Origin: an uncultured Saprospiraceae bacterium
GTDB lineage: Bacteria; Bacteroidota; Bacteroidia; Chitinophagales; Saprospiraceae
Reading direction: 5' to 3'
Assembly (NCBI GenBank): GCA_938007965.1
Contig: CALLMH010000103.1
Coordinates: forward strand, 1-44,339
DNA: 44,339 nt
A program made the translations under genes and the position numbers. Shown here piece by piece: positions 8,436 to 18,378 of this stretch (position 1 is its first letter; each line of letters opens with the position of its first letter). A model generated the notes under the pieces. The model was not told where the DNA came from. It made no database searches and worked only from the letters and a program-made list of their open reading frames with translations.

Positions 8436-9641
8436 GTGAAACAAGCATATATAGTAGACGGAGTTAGAACCGCATTCGGAAAATTTAGAGGTACACTATC
8501 GTCTATGAGAACAGATGATCTTCTGGCGCACGTCATCAAGTCACTCGTAGCTAAAAATCCTGATATCCCACTCGATGCATACGAAGATGTGATCATAGGA
8601 TGTGCTAATCAAGCGGGAGAAGACAATAGAAACATAGCTCGTATGAGTGCTCTCTTGGCTGGACTTCCATGGTCTGTACCAGGCGAAACGATAAATAGAT
8701 TATGTGCATCAGGAATGTCAGCTATCGTACAGGCCAATCGTGCCATCAAAGCGGGAGATGGTGATCTATTCATCTCAGGAGGAATCGAACACATGACACG
8801 TGCTCCTTTGGTCATGTCAAAATCCGCTCGTCCATTTGGAGGAGATATGAAAGTATACGACAGTAGCTTCGGCTGGAGATTCATCAATCCTAAGATGGCA
8901 AAACTATACGGTACAGAAGCAATGGGTAACACAGCTGAAAACCTAGCTGAGATGTATAATATCAGCCGGGAAGATCAAGATAAATTCGCTATGAATTCTC
9001 AGACAAAAGCCGCAAAAGCAAGAGAAAATGGTAGACTAGCAAAAGAAATTGTATCAGTTGAAATTCCGAGAAGAAAACAGGATGCACTGATTTTCGATCA
9101 AGATGAATTTATCCGTTCTGATACGAATATGGAAGCACTCGCTAAACTCAGGACCGTATTCAAAGAAGGCGGATCGGTCACTGCGGGCAATGCCAGCGGG
9201 CTTAATGATGGTGCAGCGGCTGTAATCATAGCTTCCGAAGATGCCGTAACAAAGTATAATCTAAAACCACTCGCTAGAATCGTATCATCCGCCGTAGTCG
9301 GAGTAGAGCCTAGAATCATGGGGATCGGCCCAGTCAAAGCCAGTCAGAAAGCACTCGCAAAAGCTGGAATCACTCTTGATCAAGTAGGAGTCATAGAACT
9401 TAATGAAGCATTCTCTGCCCAAAGTCTTGCCTGTATCCGTGAATTAGGCCTTGCAGACGGTGACCCTCGTATCAACCCTAATGGTGGAGCGATAGCAATC
9501 GGTCATCCTCTAGGCGTATCAGGAACGAGAATATCACACAGTCTCGCTATAGAACTCCACGAAAAAAATCAACAGTACGGACTAGCAACAATGTGCATCG
9601 GAGTAGGTCAAGGATATGCTATGGTTATTGAGAAGGTGTAG
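8436..9641 (+). CDS. acetyl-CoA C-acyltransferase (thiolase)
   Basis: Thiolase that either cleaves 3-ketoacyl-CoA with CoA (beta-oxidation) or condenses acetyl-CoA units. In the 401-residue protein the nucleophilic Cys lies in INRLCASGMSAI (C90), the catalytic His in GHPLGVSGTRI (H357) and the second Cys in MCIGVGQGYAM (C387), so the active site is complete. NEAFSAQSLACIRELGL is also typical. The start is GTG, directly before KQAYIVDGVRTAFGKF, as usual for the family; no ATG is available. No fatty-acid oxidation partner is adjacent, so the direction of the reaction cannot be told from context. Confidence 0.92.
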   Translation: MKQAYIVDGVRTAFGKFRGTLSSMRTDDLLAHVIKSLVAKNPDIPLDAYEDVIIGCANQAGEDNRNIARMSALLAGLPWSVPGETINRLCASGMSAIVQANRAIKAGDGDLFISGGIEHMTRAPLVMSKSARPFGGDMKVYDSSFGWRFINPKMAKLYGTEAMGNTAENLAEMYNISREDQDKFAMNSQTKAAKARENGRLAKEIVSVEIPRRKQDALIFDQDEFIRSDTNMEALAKLRTVFKEGGSVTAGNASGLNDGAAAVIIASEDAVTKYNLKPLARIVSSAVVGVEPRIMGIGPVKASQKALAKAGITLDQVGVIELNEAFSAQSLACIRELGLADGDPRINPNGGAIAIGHPLGVSGTRISHSLAIELHEKNQQYGLATMCIGVGQGYAMVIEKV

Positions 9642-9839
9642 TCAGTCAATTTTATTTTTACAAAATACGATGCTAAGAGTAGCGAATATTGAATTATTGA
9701 ATTGAAATCTTAAAGCTTAATAGCAAGGAGATAATATTAATATTGGTGAGAAAAAACTACAGCTTAGAGCATTAAACAATTTTTCAAAAGCGGTCATTCT
9801 AAAAGAAGTATTTTTATCAAAGAATAAACATAATAACTT

Positions 9840-11432
9840 ATGCAGCTTCATCACATGATTAATGGCATCATTTCATCTCGTTTGCTATATGGATTGATAA
9901 TAGTTTGTCTTATATCTTCTTGTGCTCAAAAAGAGATCATACCCAAAGATCTATTGAAAGAGACATTGATACCTATACCAGTGTCAATGGAGGCTGCTGG
10001 CCTGTCATTTGAGGTTACGGATCGTACCGTCATATATACTTCTGGAGATTATGAATTTTTAGATCATTTTATAAGAGAAGTAAAATTACTTTCTGGACTT
10101 AACATCGATGTAGCGCCGATGAGTACTTCAAGAGATGACGGTGGCATTTACCTAATATTGAAAAAAATAGACAATCCAAACGACGAGGCATACGAATTAG
10201 AAATCACACCAAAACATATTCTAATTCATGCTAATACTGAGCGCGGTCTGTTCTATGGTATTCAGTCATTGCGGCAGATGATGCCAAAGGAGTTAGAGAG
10301 TGCCACACAGATCTCTGATCCCATACTTATCGCTTCAGGTAAGATTATTGATTATCCAAGATTTGGATATCGAGGTGCGATGTTGGATATATCCCGTCAT
10401 TTTTTTGGAATACCTGTAATTAAAAAATACATCGACTATCTAGCCAAATATAAAATGAATACGCTCCACCTCCACTTATCTGACGACCAAGGCTGGAGGA
10501 TAGAAATCAAATCGAGACCCAAACTTACAGAAGTAGGCAGTCTCACAGCTGTGGGTGGAGGAAAAGGCGGATACCTATCACAAAATGATTACAAGGAAAT
10601 AGTCCGCTACGCACAAAGTAAATATGTAACTATAATCCCTGAGATAGATATGCCTGGCCATACCAATGCAGCTCTCGTAGCATACCCCGAGCTAAACTGT
10701 AATCAGAAAGATCCTTACCCTAAACCCTATACGGGTATGAAAGTAGGATTCAGTACCCTATGTACCAGTAATCCCGCTGTCTATGATTTTCTTGATGATG
10801 TGATCAGAGAATTGGCTTCGATGACACCAGGAGCATACATCCATATCGGAGGTGATGAATCCCACGCAACAAAGAAGAATGATTATATTGCTTTCATCAA
10901 TAAAGTGCAGGCAATAGTATCTAAATACGGAAAGAAAACAATAGGATGGGACGATATTTCTGCGGCATCCTTATCAGATGATGCTATCGCTCAACACTGG
11001 TCGGATAAAAATAAAGCAATCGCGGCTGTCGAACAGAATGCCAAAGTACTAATGTCCCCCGCTACTCGAACATACTTAGATATGCAATATGACTCCACTA
11101 CCCCATTCGGTCTTCATTGGGCTGCATATATCGAGTTGGACTCTGCGTATATATGGGATCCAGGAAAGTATATTGACGGAGTCCACGAGGAAGACATCGT
11201 AGGATTGGAATCTCCGCTGTGGTCAGAAACTATTGACAATCTAGATAAGATAGAGTATCTCGCTTTCCCTAGAATCATAGGCCATGCTGAGATTGGGTGG
11301 TCACCACAAGAAAAGCGCAACTGGACTGAATACAAAACTCGATTAGCCAAACACGAAAGTCGATTAATAGAAATGGGTATAGATTTCTATAGATCTTCAC
11401 TCATAGCAAGAGATTCAATATCTTCTCAATAA
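9840..11432 (+). CDS. beta-N-acetylhexosaminidase (GH20), lipoprotein
   Basis: Removes terminal beta-linked GlcNAc or GalNAc from chito-oligosaccharides or glycoconjugates. The 530-residue protein starts with a hydrophobic signal and a lipobox (LISSC, about residues 24-28), so it is probably lipid-anchored in the periplasm or on the outer membrane. An N-terminal GH20b-like domain (about 40-160) precedes the TIM barrel, which begins FGYRGAMLDISRHFF and holds HLHLSDDQGWRIEIKSRP. The catalytic pair Asp339-Glu340 sits in HIGGDESH, as in all GH20 enzymes that use the substrate acetamido group. The protein ends shortly after the barrel, without a carbohydrate-binding module. It converges with the YfhO gene. 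Confidence 0.93.
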   Translation: MQLHHMINGIISSRLLYGLIIVCLISSCAQKEIIPKDLLKETLIPIPVSMEAAGLSFEVTDRTVIYTSGDYEFLDHFIREVKLLSGLNIDVAPMSTSRDDGGIYLILKKIDNPNDEAYELEITPKHILIHANTERGLFYGIQSLRQMMPKELESATQISDPILIASGKIIDYPRFGYRGAMLDISRHFFGIPVIKKYIDYLAKYKMNTLHLHLSDDQGWRIEIKSRPKLTEVGSLTAVGGGKGGYLSQNDYKEIVRYAQSKYVTIIPEIDMPGHTNAALVAYPELNCNQKDPYPKPYTGMKVGFSTLCTSNPAVYDFLDDVIRELASMTPGAYIHIGGDESHATKKNDYIAFINKVQAIVSKYGKKTIGWDDISAASLSDDAIAQHWSDKNKAIAAVEQNAKVLMSPATRTYLDMQYDSTTPFGLHWAAYIELDSAYIWDPGKYIDGVHEEDIVGLESPLWSETIDNLDKIEYLAFPRIIGHAEIGWSPQEKRNWTEYKTRLAKHESRLIEMGIDFYRSSLIARDSISSQ

Positions 11433-11461
11433 AGAACAATTATTACAGCAATATTTGTTCT
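11433..11461. terminator. hairpin between GH20 and YfhO genes, possible bidirectional terminator
   Basis: Starting right after the GH20 stop codon, AGAACAA-T-TATT pairs with AATA-T-TTGTTCT around the loop ACAGC (one T-T mismatch). On the minus strand it is followed by TTTATTG; on the plus strand the U-run is poor. The position between convergent genes supports a terminator. Confidence 0.45.
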
Positions 11462-11509
11462 GTAACACAGACTCTGAAAACCTATCTACAGTATTCAGAA
11501 TGAGCATAA

Positions 11510-13942
11510 TTATAGCTTTTCCACTGACTCTTCGCCTTTAAATATTTTATACCCAGCAAATCCAAGTAATAACAATAATAATATTGAAGATATCATACTG
11601 ATCGTAGCACCCGTAGAGTAGATAGAAGGATTAAAATCGAAACGAATCGTATGCTGGCCCGCTGGAATTTTCATACCTCTTAGTAAGTAATTTACTCTGA
11701 TATGGTCAGCAGGTTTATCATCAATAAAAGCTTCCCATCCAAGATCTGGACCATACCACATTTCTGAGAAAACAGCTAATTGATCAGATGAAGTATTTGA
11801 AGTATACTCTAGTGTATTAGGCGTATACTTGGTTAGCTTGATAGTTCCTTGTTTGTTTGGTGATACTCCACTGACATAATCACTAAACTCTTGATTCACG
11901 ATCGCTGTATTAGCAGGATCGAATCCATCGAGTGCATCGATTTCAGCATTTGCATTTGGTACCATTTTTATATTACTGACAAACCATGCGTTGCCCAATG
12001 CCCCTGGGTTTTGCTGTGCAGCTGTAGTTTTTTCACCAGTAGGCACTATGAAGTACTTGGTATTCATCATATTGAGAACCGCCTGATTCCCATAAGGATT
12101 CTGCTGCGACCTATTGGCAAGATGCCTGTCTATTACATCTTGTATTCTTTGTAATTTTGCAGCGTGATATCCACCTATCGTCTTGTGGAAGTAAGATGTG
12201 CTGGCCGAATTGTAGGTGTCTACAGTAAAATCTTGTACTCGGTAGTGAGGATCTTTATCCGCTAGAATCTGAGTATCCGCTTGTCTTTCTACAAACTGAT
12301 TATCATATTTTCTTTCGCTCACGTAATTACTACCAAAGTAATTTTTACTAATGAGTGTCTGATCAGCAACCGCCAATAAACCAACTAAACTGATCATAAT
12401 ATGTTGATTTACTTTCTCTTTGAGGAATCCAAAAATTAAAAGACCTGCTGCCAGTACAAATCCAGCAGTTCGGAATGCGGATGAGGATAATAATCCCGCC
12501 CTATCATCATATAAAGCATCTATTATTCTTTGTTCTCCTCCCATCCTTGCATCATATGCACTTGCAAAAGAGATCATACTAGGACCGATTAATCCAAACA
12601 AAATAGAAAATCCAGCAACGGCGCCCATTGCTATCAACAACGGCTTGATGAGCGATTGTTTATCTTTTCTATTTAATACTTCATTGAATCCGAGACCAGC
12701 TAATATCACAAGTAGAATCCCCGTAATACTTAGCACAGAGTTGGGGGTTCTAAATTTATTGAACAATGGAAAATAATCAAACATGACTTTATTGAGCAGT
12801 TCGAAATTCTTACCCATGGAAATCAAGATTGTAAAAATCGTACCCACTACTAACCACCACTTAAACTTACCAGGCACGATCAAACCTCCAAATAAAAATA
12901 AGAAAAACACAATCGCTCCAAAGTAGTATGGCCCCGCGGTACTTGGCAAAGATCCAAAATAGGTGGGCGCAGAAACTTTTTTTCTCTGTCCTGTAATCTT
13001 AGCAAATTTAGAATCTTTGGAGAGTTCTTCGACCGTACCTCCTCCCGCTGCGTAAGGGATAAATACAGAAAGCACATCCAATGATCCACCAGACCATCCC
13101 ATCGCATAATCATAATCCAATCCACTTACAGAACTACTACTTTTCGGAGAAGATGCATCAGCGGTCAATATCGGATTCCCTCTCATTGTTTGTTTTCCAT
13201 ACTCATAGGTAGGCAGCAACTTAGATGCTGAAGCGCCTAGAGCGATAAGGCTACAAATTATTAGCACCCCAACTCCTTTTGCAAACTGTGGCAGTCTTCC
13301 TTTCTGTACTGCATCGACCGCAGCAAATATCATATACAAACTAAGGGCTAATCCTAAATAATAGATCATCTGTGGGTGATTGGCCATTACAGCCATCCCT
13401 AGAAATAGAGTAAATATGGACCCACCCAGCCAATACCTGCCTTTCATGGTGAGAAATACGCCAGCGATAATCGGTGCCGAAGACATGATAGACCTTACTT
13501 TGGTTACATGACCCGCCCCCAAAAGCATCAGATTACTGGTCGAAAACCCAAAAATTATAGCCATGATCAAACTCACCCAAGAGTTGACACCCATTACAAT
13601 CAAGCATATATACAAAGACAACATCCCTAAAATGAATATTCCTGCAGGTCTGTCGATAAACATTCCTAACCCTTTTGAGATAAACTGCGTTACGTTATTC
13701 TGATGTCTCGTGCTGATATTGTAAGTCGGCATCCCACCGAACATACTATTCGTCCATAGGGCTTCTTCACCTGTTTCCGCTCTATATTTATTGGACTCTT
13801 CTGCCATCCCACGGTATGCGGTTATATCTCCCATTTGTAATTTCTTACCTTGAAACTGTGGCAAAAAGTAAACGACATTTACAATCAGAATAGCTAAAAA
13901 TGCTATTAAATGCGGTAAATTCTTTTTAAAATCAAAATTCAT
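11510..13942 (-). CDS. YfhO family multi-spanning membrane protein
   Basis: 810-residue integral membrane protein with about a dozen hydrophobic segments, a long extracytoplasmic stretch (roughly residues 550-770) and a last helix (ATISMISSILLLLLLGFAGYKIF) before a short cytoplasmic tail. The N-terminus has the YfhO hallmark: a first helix followed by a loop with QGKKLQMGDITAYRGM and EEALWTNSMFGGMPTY. The family has a GT-C-like fold and is linked in Firmicutes to glycosylation of lipoteichoic acid; the role in Bacteroidota is not established. The C-terminal region WYGPDLGWEAFIDDKPAD is also family-typical. It stands alone. Confidence 0.85.
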   Translation of the reverse strand: MNFDFKKNLPHLIAFLAILIVNVVYFLPQFQGKKLQMGDITAYRGMAEESNKYRAETGEEALWTNSMFGGMPTYNISTRHQNNVTQFISKGLGMFIDRPAGIFILGMLSLYICLIVMGVNSWVSLIMAIIFGFSTSNLMLLGAGHVTKVRSIMSSAPIIAGVFLTMKGRYWLGGSIFTLFLGMAVMANHPQMIYYLGLALSLYMIFAAVDAVQKGRLPQFAKGVGVLIICSLIALGASASKLLPTYEYGKQTMRGNPILTADASSPKSSSSVSGLDYDYAMGWSGGSLDVLSVFIPYAAGGGTVEELSKDSKFAKITGQRKKVSAPTYFGSLPSTAGPYYFGAIVFFLFLFGGLIVPGKFKWWLVVGTIFTILISMGKNFELLNKVMFDYFPLFNKFRTPNSVLSITGILLVILAGLGFNEVLNRKDKQSLIKPLLIAMGAVAGFSILFGLIGPSMISFASAYDARMGGEQRIIDALYDDRAGLLSSSAFRTAGFVLAAGLLIFGFLKEKVNQHIMISLVGLLAVADQTLISKNYFGSNYVSERKYDNQFVERQADTQILADKDPHYRVQDFTVDTYNSASTSYFHKTIGGYHAAKLQRIQDVIDRHLANRSQQNPYGNQAVLNMMNTKYFIVPTGEKTTAAQQNPGALGNAWFVSNIKMVPNANAEIDALDGFDPANTAIVNQEFSDYVSGVSPNKQGTIKLTKYTPNTLEYTSNTSSDQLAVFSEMWYGPDLGWEAFIDDKPADHIRVNYLLRGMKIPAGQHTIRFDFNPSIYSTGATISMISSILLLLLLGFAGYKIFKGEESVEKL

Positions 13943-14011
13943 CCTTTATGTATCTTTATTTATCAACTTATTTTTATGAAACCTAATCTAGCGTTTTCAA
14001 CCACCTGATCT

Positions 14012-15037
14012 TTAGTCTTTATATATTTTTACTACTCTTTCATCAGGCTTTGCAAAACCTCTGTACATTCCAGCTGTATTAAAATCCATAGCAATATTTC
14101 CATTTCTATCCAGTGCTACTATACCACCTGCACCTCCTTTCGCGACCAACTTATCATTGATGATATAATCAGATGATTCAGCCAATGATTTACCCCCGTA
14201 CTCCATCAAGGCAGCTATATCACGAGCTACCGTATATCTGATAAAATATTCTCCATGTCCCGTACAAGAGACACCACAAGTTGCATTATCCGCGTAAGTG
14301 CCTGCACCGATTATAGGACTATCTCCTAACCTATTGAACTTCTTATTGGTCATCCCACCGGTGCTCGTACCCGCTGTAATATTACCCTCACGATCCAATG
14401 CTACACACCCAACTGTACCGTGTTTTTTATCTTTATCCTCATCTTCAGAGAGCATTGTTTCTCCCTTTTCAGACTTCAATATTCTTTGTAGGCTTTCCCA
14501 TCTTCTTTCCGTTCTGAAGTATGCTGGATCTACAATCTCTATTTTATTATTCTGTACAAAAGATTCAGCACCTGCACCCGACATCATTACATGCTCACTT
14601 TTTTCCATTACAGCGCGAGCGGCTGATATTGGATGCTTGATATTGGTGACCCCTCCGACAGCTCCAGCATTCTGATCTTTACCATACATGATGGATGCGT
14701 CCATTTCATTCTTTCCATCATGAGTGAATACAGCACCTTTACCGGCATTGAATAATTCTGAATTTTCCATGAATTGAATCGTCTTTTCTACTGCATCAAT
14801 ACTGTTTCCTCCTGATTTCAATATTTCTTCACCAATGTTGAGCGCCGAATTTAGTGCATCACGATATGCTTTCTCTTTCTCAACTGACATATTTTTTTTT
14901 AGAATCGTTCCCGCTCCACCGTGGATTACGATAGCGTAGTCAGGATGGCTGACTTTTTCAACTTTAGCCTTCGTAGTTTCTCCACAACTTACGAGTGAGA
15001 AGAGTACAACCAAGGCAAATAGAAATTTTATTTTCAT
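14012..15037 (-). CDS. isoaspartyl peptidase/L-asparaginase (Ntn-hydrolase), lipoprotein
   Basis: Type-III (plant-type) asparaginase family; it self-cleaves and hydrolyses isoaspartyl dipeptides and/or asparagine. Of 341 residues, the signal ends with lipobox FSLVSC (Cys18), so this copy is exported and lipid-anchored, whereas E. coli IaaA is cytoplasmic. YAIVIHGGAGTI (from residue 34) opens the catalytic domain. The nucleophile formed by autocleavage is Thr208 in KKHGTVGCVALD, and the substrate loop TAGTSTGGMTNK and RLGDSPIIGAGTYAD follow. A charged linker (SEDEDKDKK) precedes the cleavage site. Its start overlaps the stop of the upstream acyltransferase by 4 nt (ATGA), so translation is probably coupled. 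A glycosylasparaginase activity cannot be excluded from sequence. Confidence 0.9.
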   Translation of the reverse strand: MKIKFLFALVVLFSLVSCGETTKAKVEKVSHPDYAIVIHGGAGTILKKNMSVEKEKAYRDALNSALNIGEEILKSGGNSIDAVEKTIQFMENSELFNAGKGAVFTHDGKNEMDASIMYGKDQNAGAVGGVTNIKHPISAARAVMEKSEHVMMSGAGAESFVQNNKIEIVDPAYFRTERRWESLQRILKSEKGETMLSEDEDKDKKHGTVGCVALDREGNITAGTSTGGMTNKKFNRLGDSPIIGAGTYADNATCGVSCTGHGEYFIRYTVARDIAALMEYGGKSLAESSDYIINDKLVAKGGAGGIVALDRNGNIAMDFNTAGMYRGFAKPDERVVKIYKD

Positions 15038-16302
15038 TCGACGATATTATGGAGATTAATAGAGTATTTTGACAATAATAATTTTAATTTTCTCTTTTCC
15101 TCATCTGTCAGGTGATATTTGGCTCTACCTATAGAGGACCTGTAATTATTCTTCCAAAATAGATAGATAAATCCGAGGGGGAAGGCCAATAAAAACGCAA
15201 ATGCTTTCCATCCAAAAATAAATGATGAAATCAAAATCACAAGAAGATAGTAAACAGTATAAAATCCTACCCCTGAACTGAGAATGATACTGGCAATGAA
15301 TACTTTCTTCTCTTTTGAGACTACTTTCTTTGCAAGTGTTTGAGATATTAGTCCAGGTATAATATTGAGCACTAAACCTACCATAGCGGGTATAAATGCC
15401 AAGATCGTCCAAATCAAAGCGACTCCAAAACTCTTTCCAGTTCTCTTTACTTCATATGGATTTGCGGATCTGATTTCTTTGATCTCTTTTGAAAATGATG
15501 AAAATACTGATTCATCCATCTTGTCGATCGTATCTGACAATGACTTGACCGTAGGCCATAGATTTGCTTGATAGGCTACCTGAGGGAAGAAATCTAGTTT
15601 GAATAATCCTTCCGTTAATTGTAACGCGTGATTAAGCACATCTTGTCTATCTTCTGATTTGACATTAAATGCCAGCTTACTCACATCATCATATACATCA
15701 TCGGTAAGACGTTTGATATCTTTTACTTTGTTTTCTGGATTCTCAAAATAAGTGTTTGCAGCGAATGGAGTACCCACATTTAAACAGACTCGACTTCGAA
15801 GCTGTACCGGAGATATAAAATTAATCGCTACAGGCAGTATATTAAGTGTCTTATCAGACATTCCTGAGGCTACATAGGTGGAAGCCATTCGTGCCATCCC
15901 TTTTTGAAATGGTCGCAACGTCTTCACTTGTTTTGTCCCTCCTTCTATGAATAATATAATGGCTGCATCCTTATCTAGTGCCTTATACGCCTCTTTGAGA
16001 CTTGCTTCATTTTTTCGCAACTCTTTAAATCCATCTTTGAATCTGAAAATTGGAATTTGGTTGGTACCTTCCATGATTGGTCGGAGGCCTGGTTTGTTGA
16101 ATACATCTCCTCTAACCATAAAGTGCAAATCTCTCGGAAACAAACATGCCATAATTATTGGCTCTAGAAAACCATTAGGGTGATTAGAAGCAATCAAAAG
16201 AGGACCATCTTTAGGAATATTATCTAGTCCTGAAACCTCAATTTTCCCATAATACACTCGAATAGCGATATTGGCTAAAACCCATAATACCTTATAAATC
16301 AT
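15034..16302 (-). CDS. PlsC-like lysophospholipid acyltransferase family protein
   Basis: Membrane acyltransferase of the 1-acyl-glycerol-3-phosphate acyltransferase superfamily. The first motif is NHPNGFLEP (His41, Glu47), a shifted HX5E form of the usual HX4D; the second block is FIEGG (118-122) in place of FPEGT. The acyltransferase domain covers about residues 1-205. The C-terminal half has three or four hydrophobic helices (VALIWTILAFIPAMVGLVLNI, VFIASIILSSGVGFYTVYYL, LVILISSFIFGWKAFAFLLA), unlike minimal PlsC. It lies first in a two-gene unit with the isoaspartyl peptidase. The acceptor is unknown. Confidence 0.82.
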   Translation of the reverse strand: MIYKVLWVLANIAIRVYYGKIEVSGLDNIPKDGPLLIASNHPNGFLEPIIMACLFPRDLHFMVRGDVFNKPGLRPIMEGTNQIPIFRFKDGFKELRKNEASLKEAYKALDKDAAIILFIEGGTKQVKTLRPFQKGMARMASTYVASGMSDKTLNILPVAINFISPVQLRSRVCLNVGTPFAANTYFENPENKVKDIKRLTDDVYDDVSKLAFNVKSEDRQDVLNHALQLTEGLFKLDFFPQVAYQANLWPTVKSLSDTIDKMDESVFSSFSKEIKEIRSANPYEVKRTGKSFGVALIWTILAFIPAMVGLVLNIIPGLISQTLAKKVVSKEKKVFIASIILSSGVGFYTVYYLLVILISSFIFGWKAFAFLLAFPLGFIYLFWKNNYRSSIGRAKYHLTDEEKRKLKLLLSKYSINLHNIVE

Positions 16303-16401
16303 CGATGGTTGTTATCTGTTTTGATATGATTATTAACTTTGTGATCTATAAAGAAAGTAAAATTTTGACGGATTGGTATACATATCTAAATAAATGTAAT
16401 A

Positions 16402-16409
16402 CAAACATA
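16402..16409 (-). promoter_or_regulatory. -7 promoter element of the acyltransferase-peptidase operon
   Basis: Minus strand TATGTTTG fits TAnnTTTG; it lies 99 nt upstream of the acyltransferase start. No -33 TTTG seen. Confidence 0.35.
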
Positions 16410-16503
16410 GCGAATCAACTCAATCTCTCATATATAATCAGAGATAAATAATACTTAAAAAACAACTTAATCGTCCTATACCGATTATAACAACAAACGC
16501 AGC

Positions 16504-17430
16504 TTGAGCAAAGACAATAGTCATATCAAATACCTTATCACAGTTACTGGCCCGACAGGTGTCGGTAAAACTGAAACGACCATCAAGCTAGCCCAACATT
16601 TTAATGCCGAAATATTTTCAGCAGATTCTAGGCAGTTGTATAAAGAAATGAATATTGGTACAGCTAAACCTACCCCACTAGAACTCAGTAAAGCTAAACA
16701 CCACTTCATAAATCATGTATCGGTCTCGGATCACTATCATGCTGGTCGATACGAACGAGAATTCAATAAAAAGATATCCGAGTATTTCTCATTAAATAAT
16801 ATTGGAATACTTACCGGAGGTACAGGAATGTATATTCGTGCAGCTATCGAAGGTCTTGACCATTTTCCTGATATACCACAAGAGATAAGAGACAAATATG
16901 AGAACATAGTTACGCAAGATGGACTACCCAAACTTCAGGAACTAATCACTGAACTAGATCCAGAATACGCAGCTATAGTTGATATCAATAACGCCCGTAG
17001 GCTTACAAGAGCACTTGAAGTAATCCATGTCAGCGGACAAACCTTTACTAGTTTTCTCAATCAGAAAAAAGAAAGAAAATCTGACTACACATCGATAAAG
17101 ATATGCCTGACCAGAGATCGAACAGAGCTATATGACCGTATCAACAAAAGAGTAGATCAAATGATGACCGATGGTCAATTAGAAGAAGTGAAAAGTTTGC
17201 TCCCGTACAAGCATTTGAAATCAATGCAGACGGTTGGTTACGCCGAATTATTCAAATACTTAGATGGCGAACTAACCCTTGAAGACGCTATAGAGTTATT
17301 CAAAAGAAATAGCCGTAGATATGCTAAACGTCAGATGACTTGGTTTCGAAACCAAGGAAAGTGGAAAATGATTCATGCAGAAGATTACCAAGGCATCCTC
17401 AACTATATCAACACTAGAAAAAAGGAGTGA
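16504..17430 (+). CDS. miaA: tRNA dimethylallyltransferase MiaA
   Basis: Adds a dimethylallyl group to N6 of A37 in tRNAs that read U-starting codons. The 308-residue protein has the P-loop GPTGVGKT (16-23), the tRNA/isoprenoid motif SADSRQLYKEMNIGTAKP, the GGTGMYIRAAIEGL block and the C-terminal QTVGYAELFKYLDGE and RYAKRQMTWFRNQ signatures. The start is TTG, immediately before SKDNSHIKYLITVTGP; no in-frame ATG is available at that end. It is divergent from the acyltransferase gene. Confidence 0.96.
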   Translation: MSKDNSHIKYLITVTGPTGVGKTETTIKLAQHFNAEIFSADSRQLYKEMNIGTAKPTPLELSKAKHHFINHVSVSDHYHAGRYEREFNKKISEYFSLNNIGILTGGTGMYIRAAIEGLDHFPDIPQEIRDKYENIVTQDGLPKLQELITELDPEYAAIVDINNARRLTRALEVIHVSGQTFTSFLNQKKERKSDYTSIKICLTRDRTELYDRINKRVDQMMTDGQLEEVKSLLPYKHLKSMQTVGYAELFKYLDGELTLEDAIELFKRNSRRYAKRQMTWFRNQGKWKMIHAEDYQGILNYINTRKKE

Positions 17431-17594
17431 ATTTAATAAAGTAACTTGCGAAAAAGGAGCAAACACTTGGGAAAATTCTCCCACCAAAACAGTCAGAAAA
17501 TTTAATTCAAAAGAAGTAATTTTGAAATAGAAATATAAGAAGTGACACTTAGGAATAAAGTTTCAAGCACTATTATTTATAAAATCAAAAACTT

Positions 17595-18374
17595 ATGAAA
17601 AATACACTATTTCTCATCATTGGATTTTTTTTAATCTCATTGACTTCTTTTTCTCAAGAAGAAACTAAAAAAGTAATCATCATCAAAAAAGTCAAAGATG
17701 ATAGCGGCAAGATTAGTACCGAAAAGAAAGAAGCATCAGGAATCGAAGCAGACAAACTTATCGAAGAATTAAAAAAAGATGGGACGCTTGATGGAATAGA
17801 CATAGAAGTAGAAATAGAAAAAGCCATCGAAGAAAGTAAAAAAGGCACGAAATCCACCACCGTCACCTCCTCCGAGGATATCAAAGTAGAAAAAACTATG
17901 GTAGACGGGAAAGAAGCAACGACATATACTATTACTACCAATGAAGGAGGCAACAAAGAAGTAATGGTCTGGGCTGGAGAAGGCGAACTACCCGCTGAGA
18001 TGGCTAAAAAAATAAAAGAGAATAAAATGAAGGAAATCAATACGGAAGGAGGTCAAGAAATGATCTTTATCGGTGATGATGGATCTACAGAAGTAATGAA
18101 AGAAATAAGAGTAGAAGTCTCAAGTCCTAATAAAGTATCATTAGGCGTAATGATAAATGATGATCAAGGCGTGACTGTAGAAGAGGTAGTAAATGAATCC
18201 GCTGCAAAAAAAGCTGAAATAAAACCAGGTGACATCATCTTAAAAATAGATGATGCATATACTTTCAACTCAAATATGCTAATCAAAGCACTGAGTAAAT
18301 TCGACATCGGGGATAAATGTAAAATCACCTACATCAGAAACGGGGAAGAAAAGACAGTCGATGTGAGCTTCTAA
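17595..18374 (+). CDS. secreted PDZ-domain protein
   Basis: 259-residue exported protein with a signal peptide (hydrophobic LFLIIGFFLISLTSFSQ, cleavage about residue 20). Residues 22-165 are Lys/Glu-rich and of low complexity. The C-terminal ~85 residues form a PDZ domain: carboxylate-binding-loop-like LGVMI, VVNESAAKKAEIKPGDIILKID and ITYIRNGEEKTVDV. There is no protease domain, so it is more likely a scaffold or substrate-binding protein than a DegP-type protease. It may follow miaA in the same direction (164 nt gap). Convergent with the SDR gene, 4 nt between stops. Confidence 0.75.
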   Translation: MKNTLFLIIGFFLISLTSFSQEETKKVIIIKKVKDDSGKISTEKKEASGIEADKLIEELKKDGTLDGIDIEVEIEKAIEESKKGTKSTTVTSSEDIKVEKTMVDGKEATTYTITTNEGGNKEVMVWAGEGELPAEMAKKIKENKMKEINTEGGQEMIFIGDDGSTEVMKEIRVEVSSPNKVSLGVMINDDQGVTVEEVVNESAAKKAEIKPGDIILKIDDAYTFNSNMLIKALSKFDIGDKCKITYIRNGEEKTVDVSF

Positions 18375-18378
18375 TCCA

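Noticed and set aside
17455-17485. Hairpin TGGGA...TCCCA after miaA as a terminator
   Set aside because: Only five base pairs and no U-run; too weak to call.
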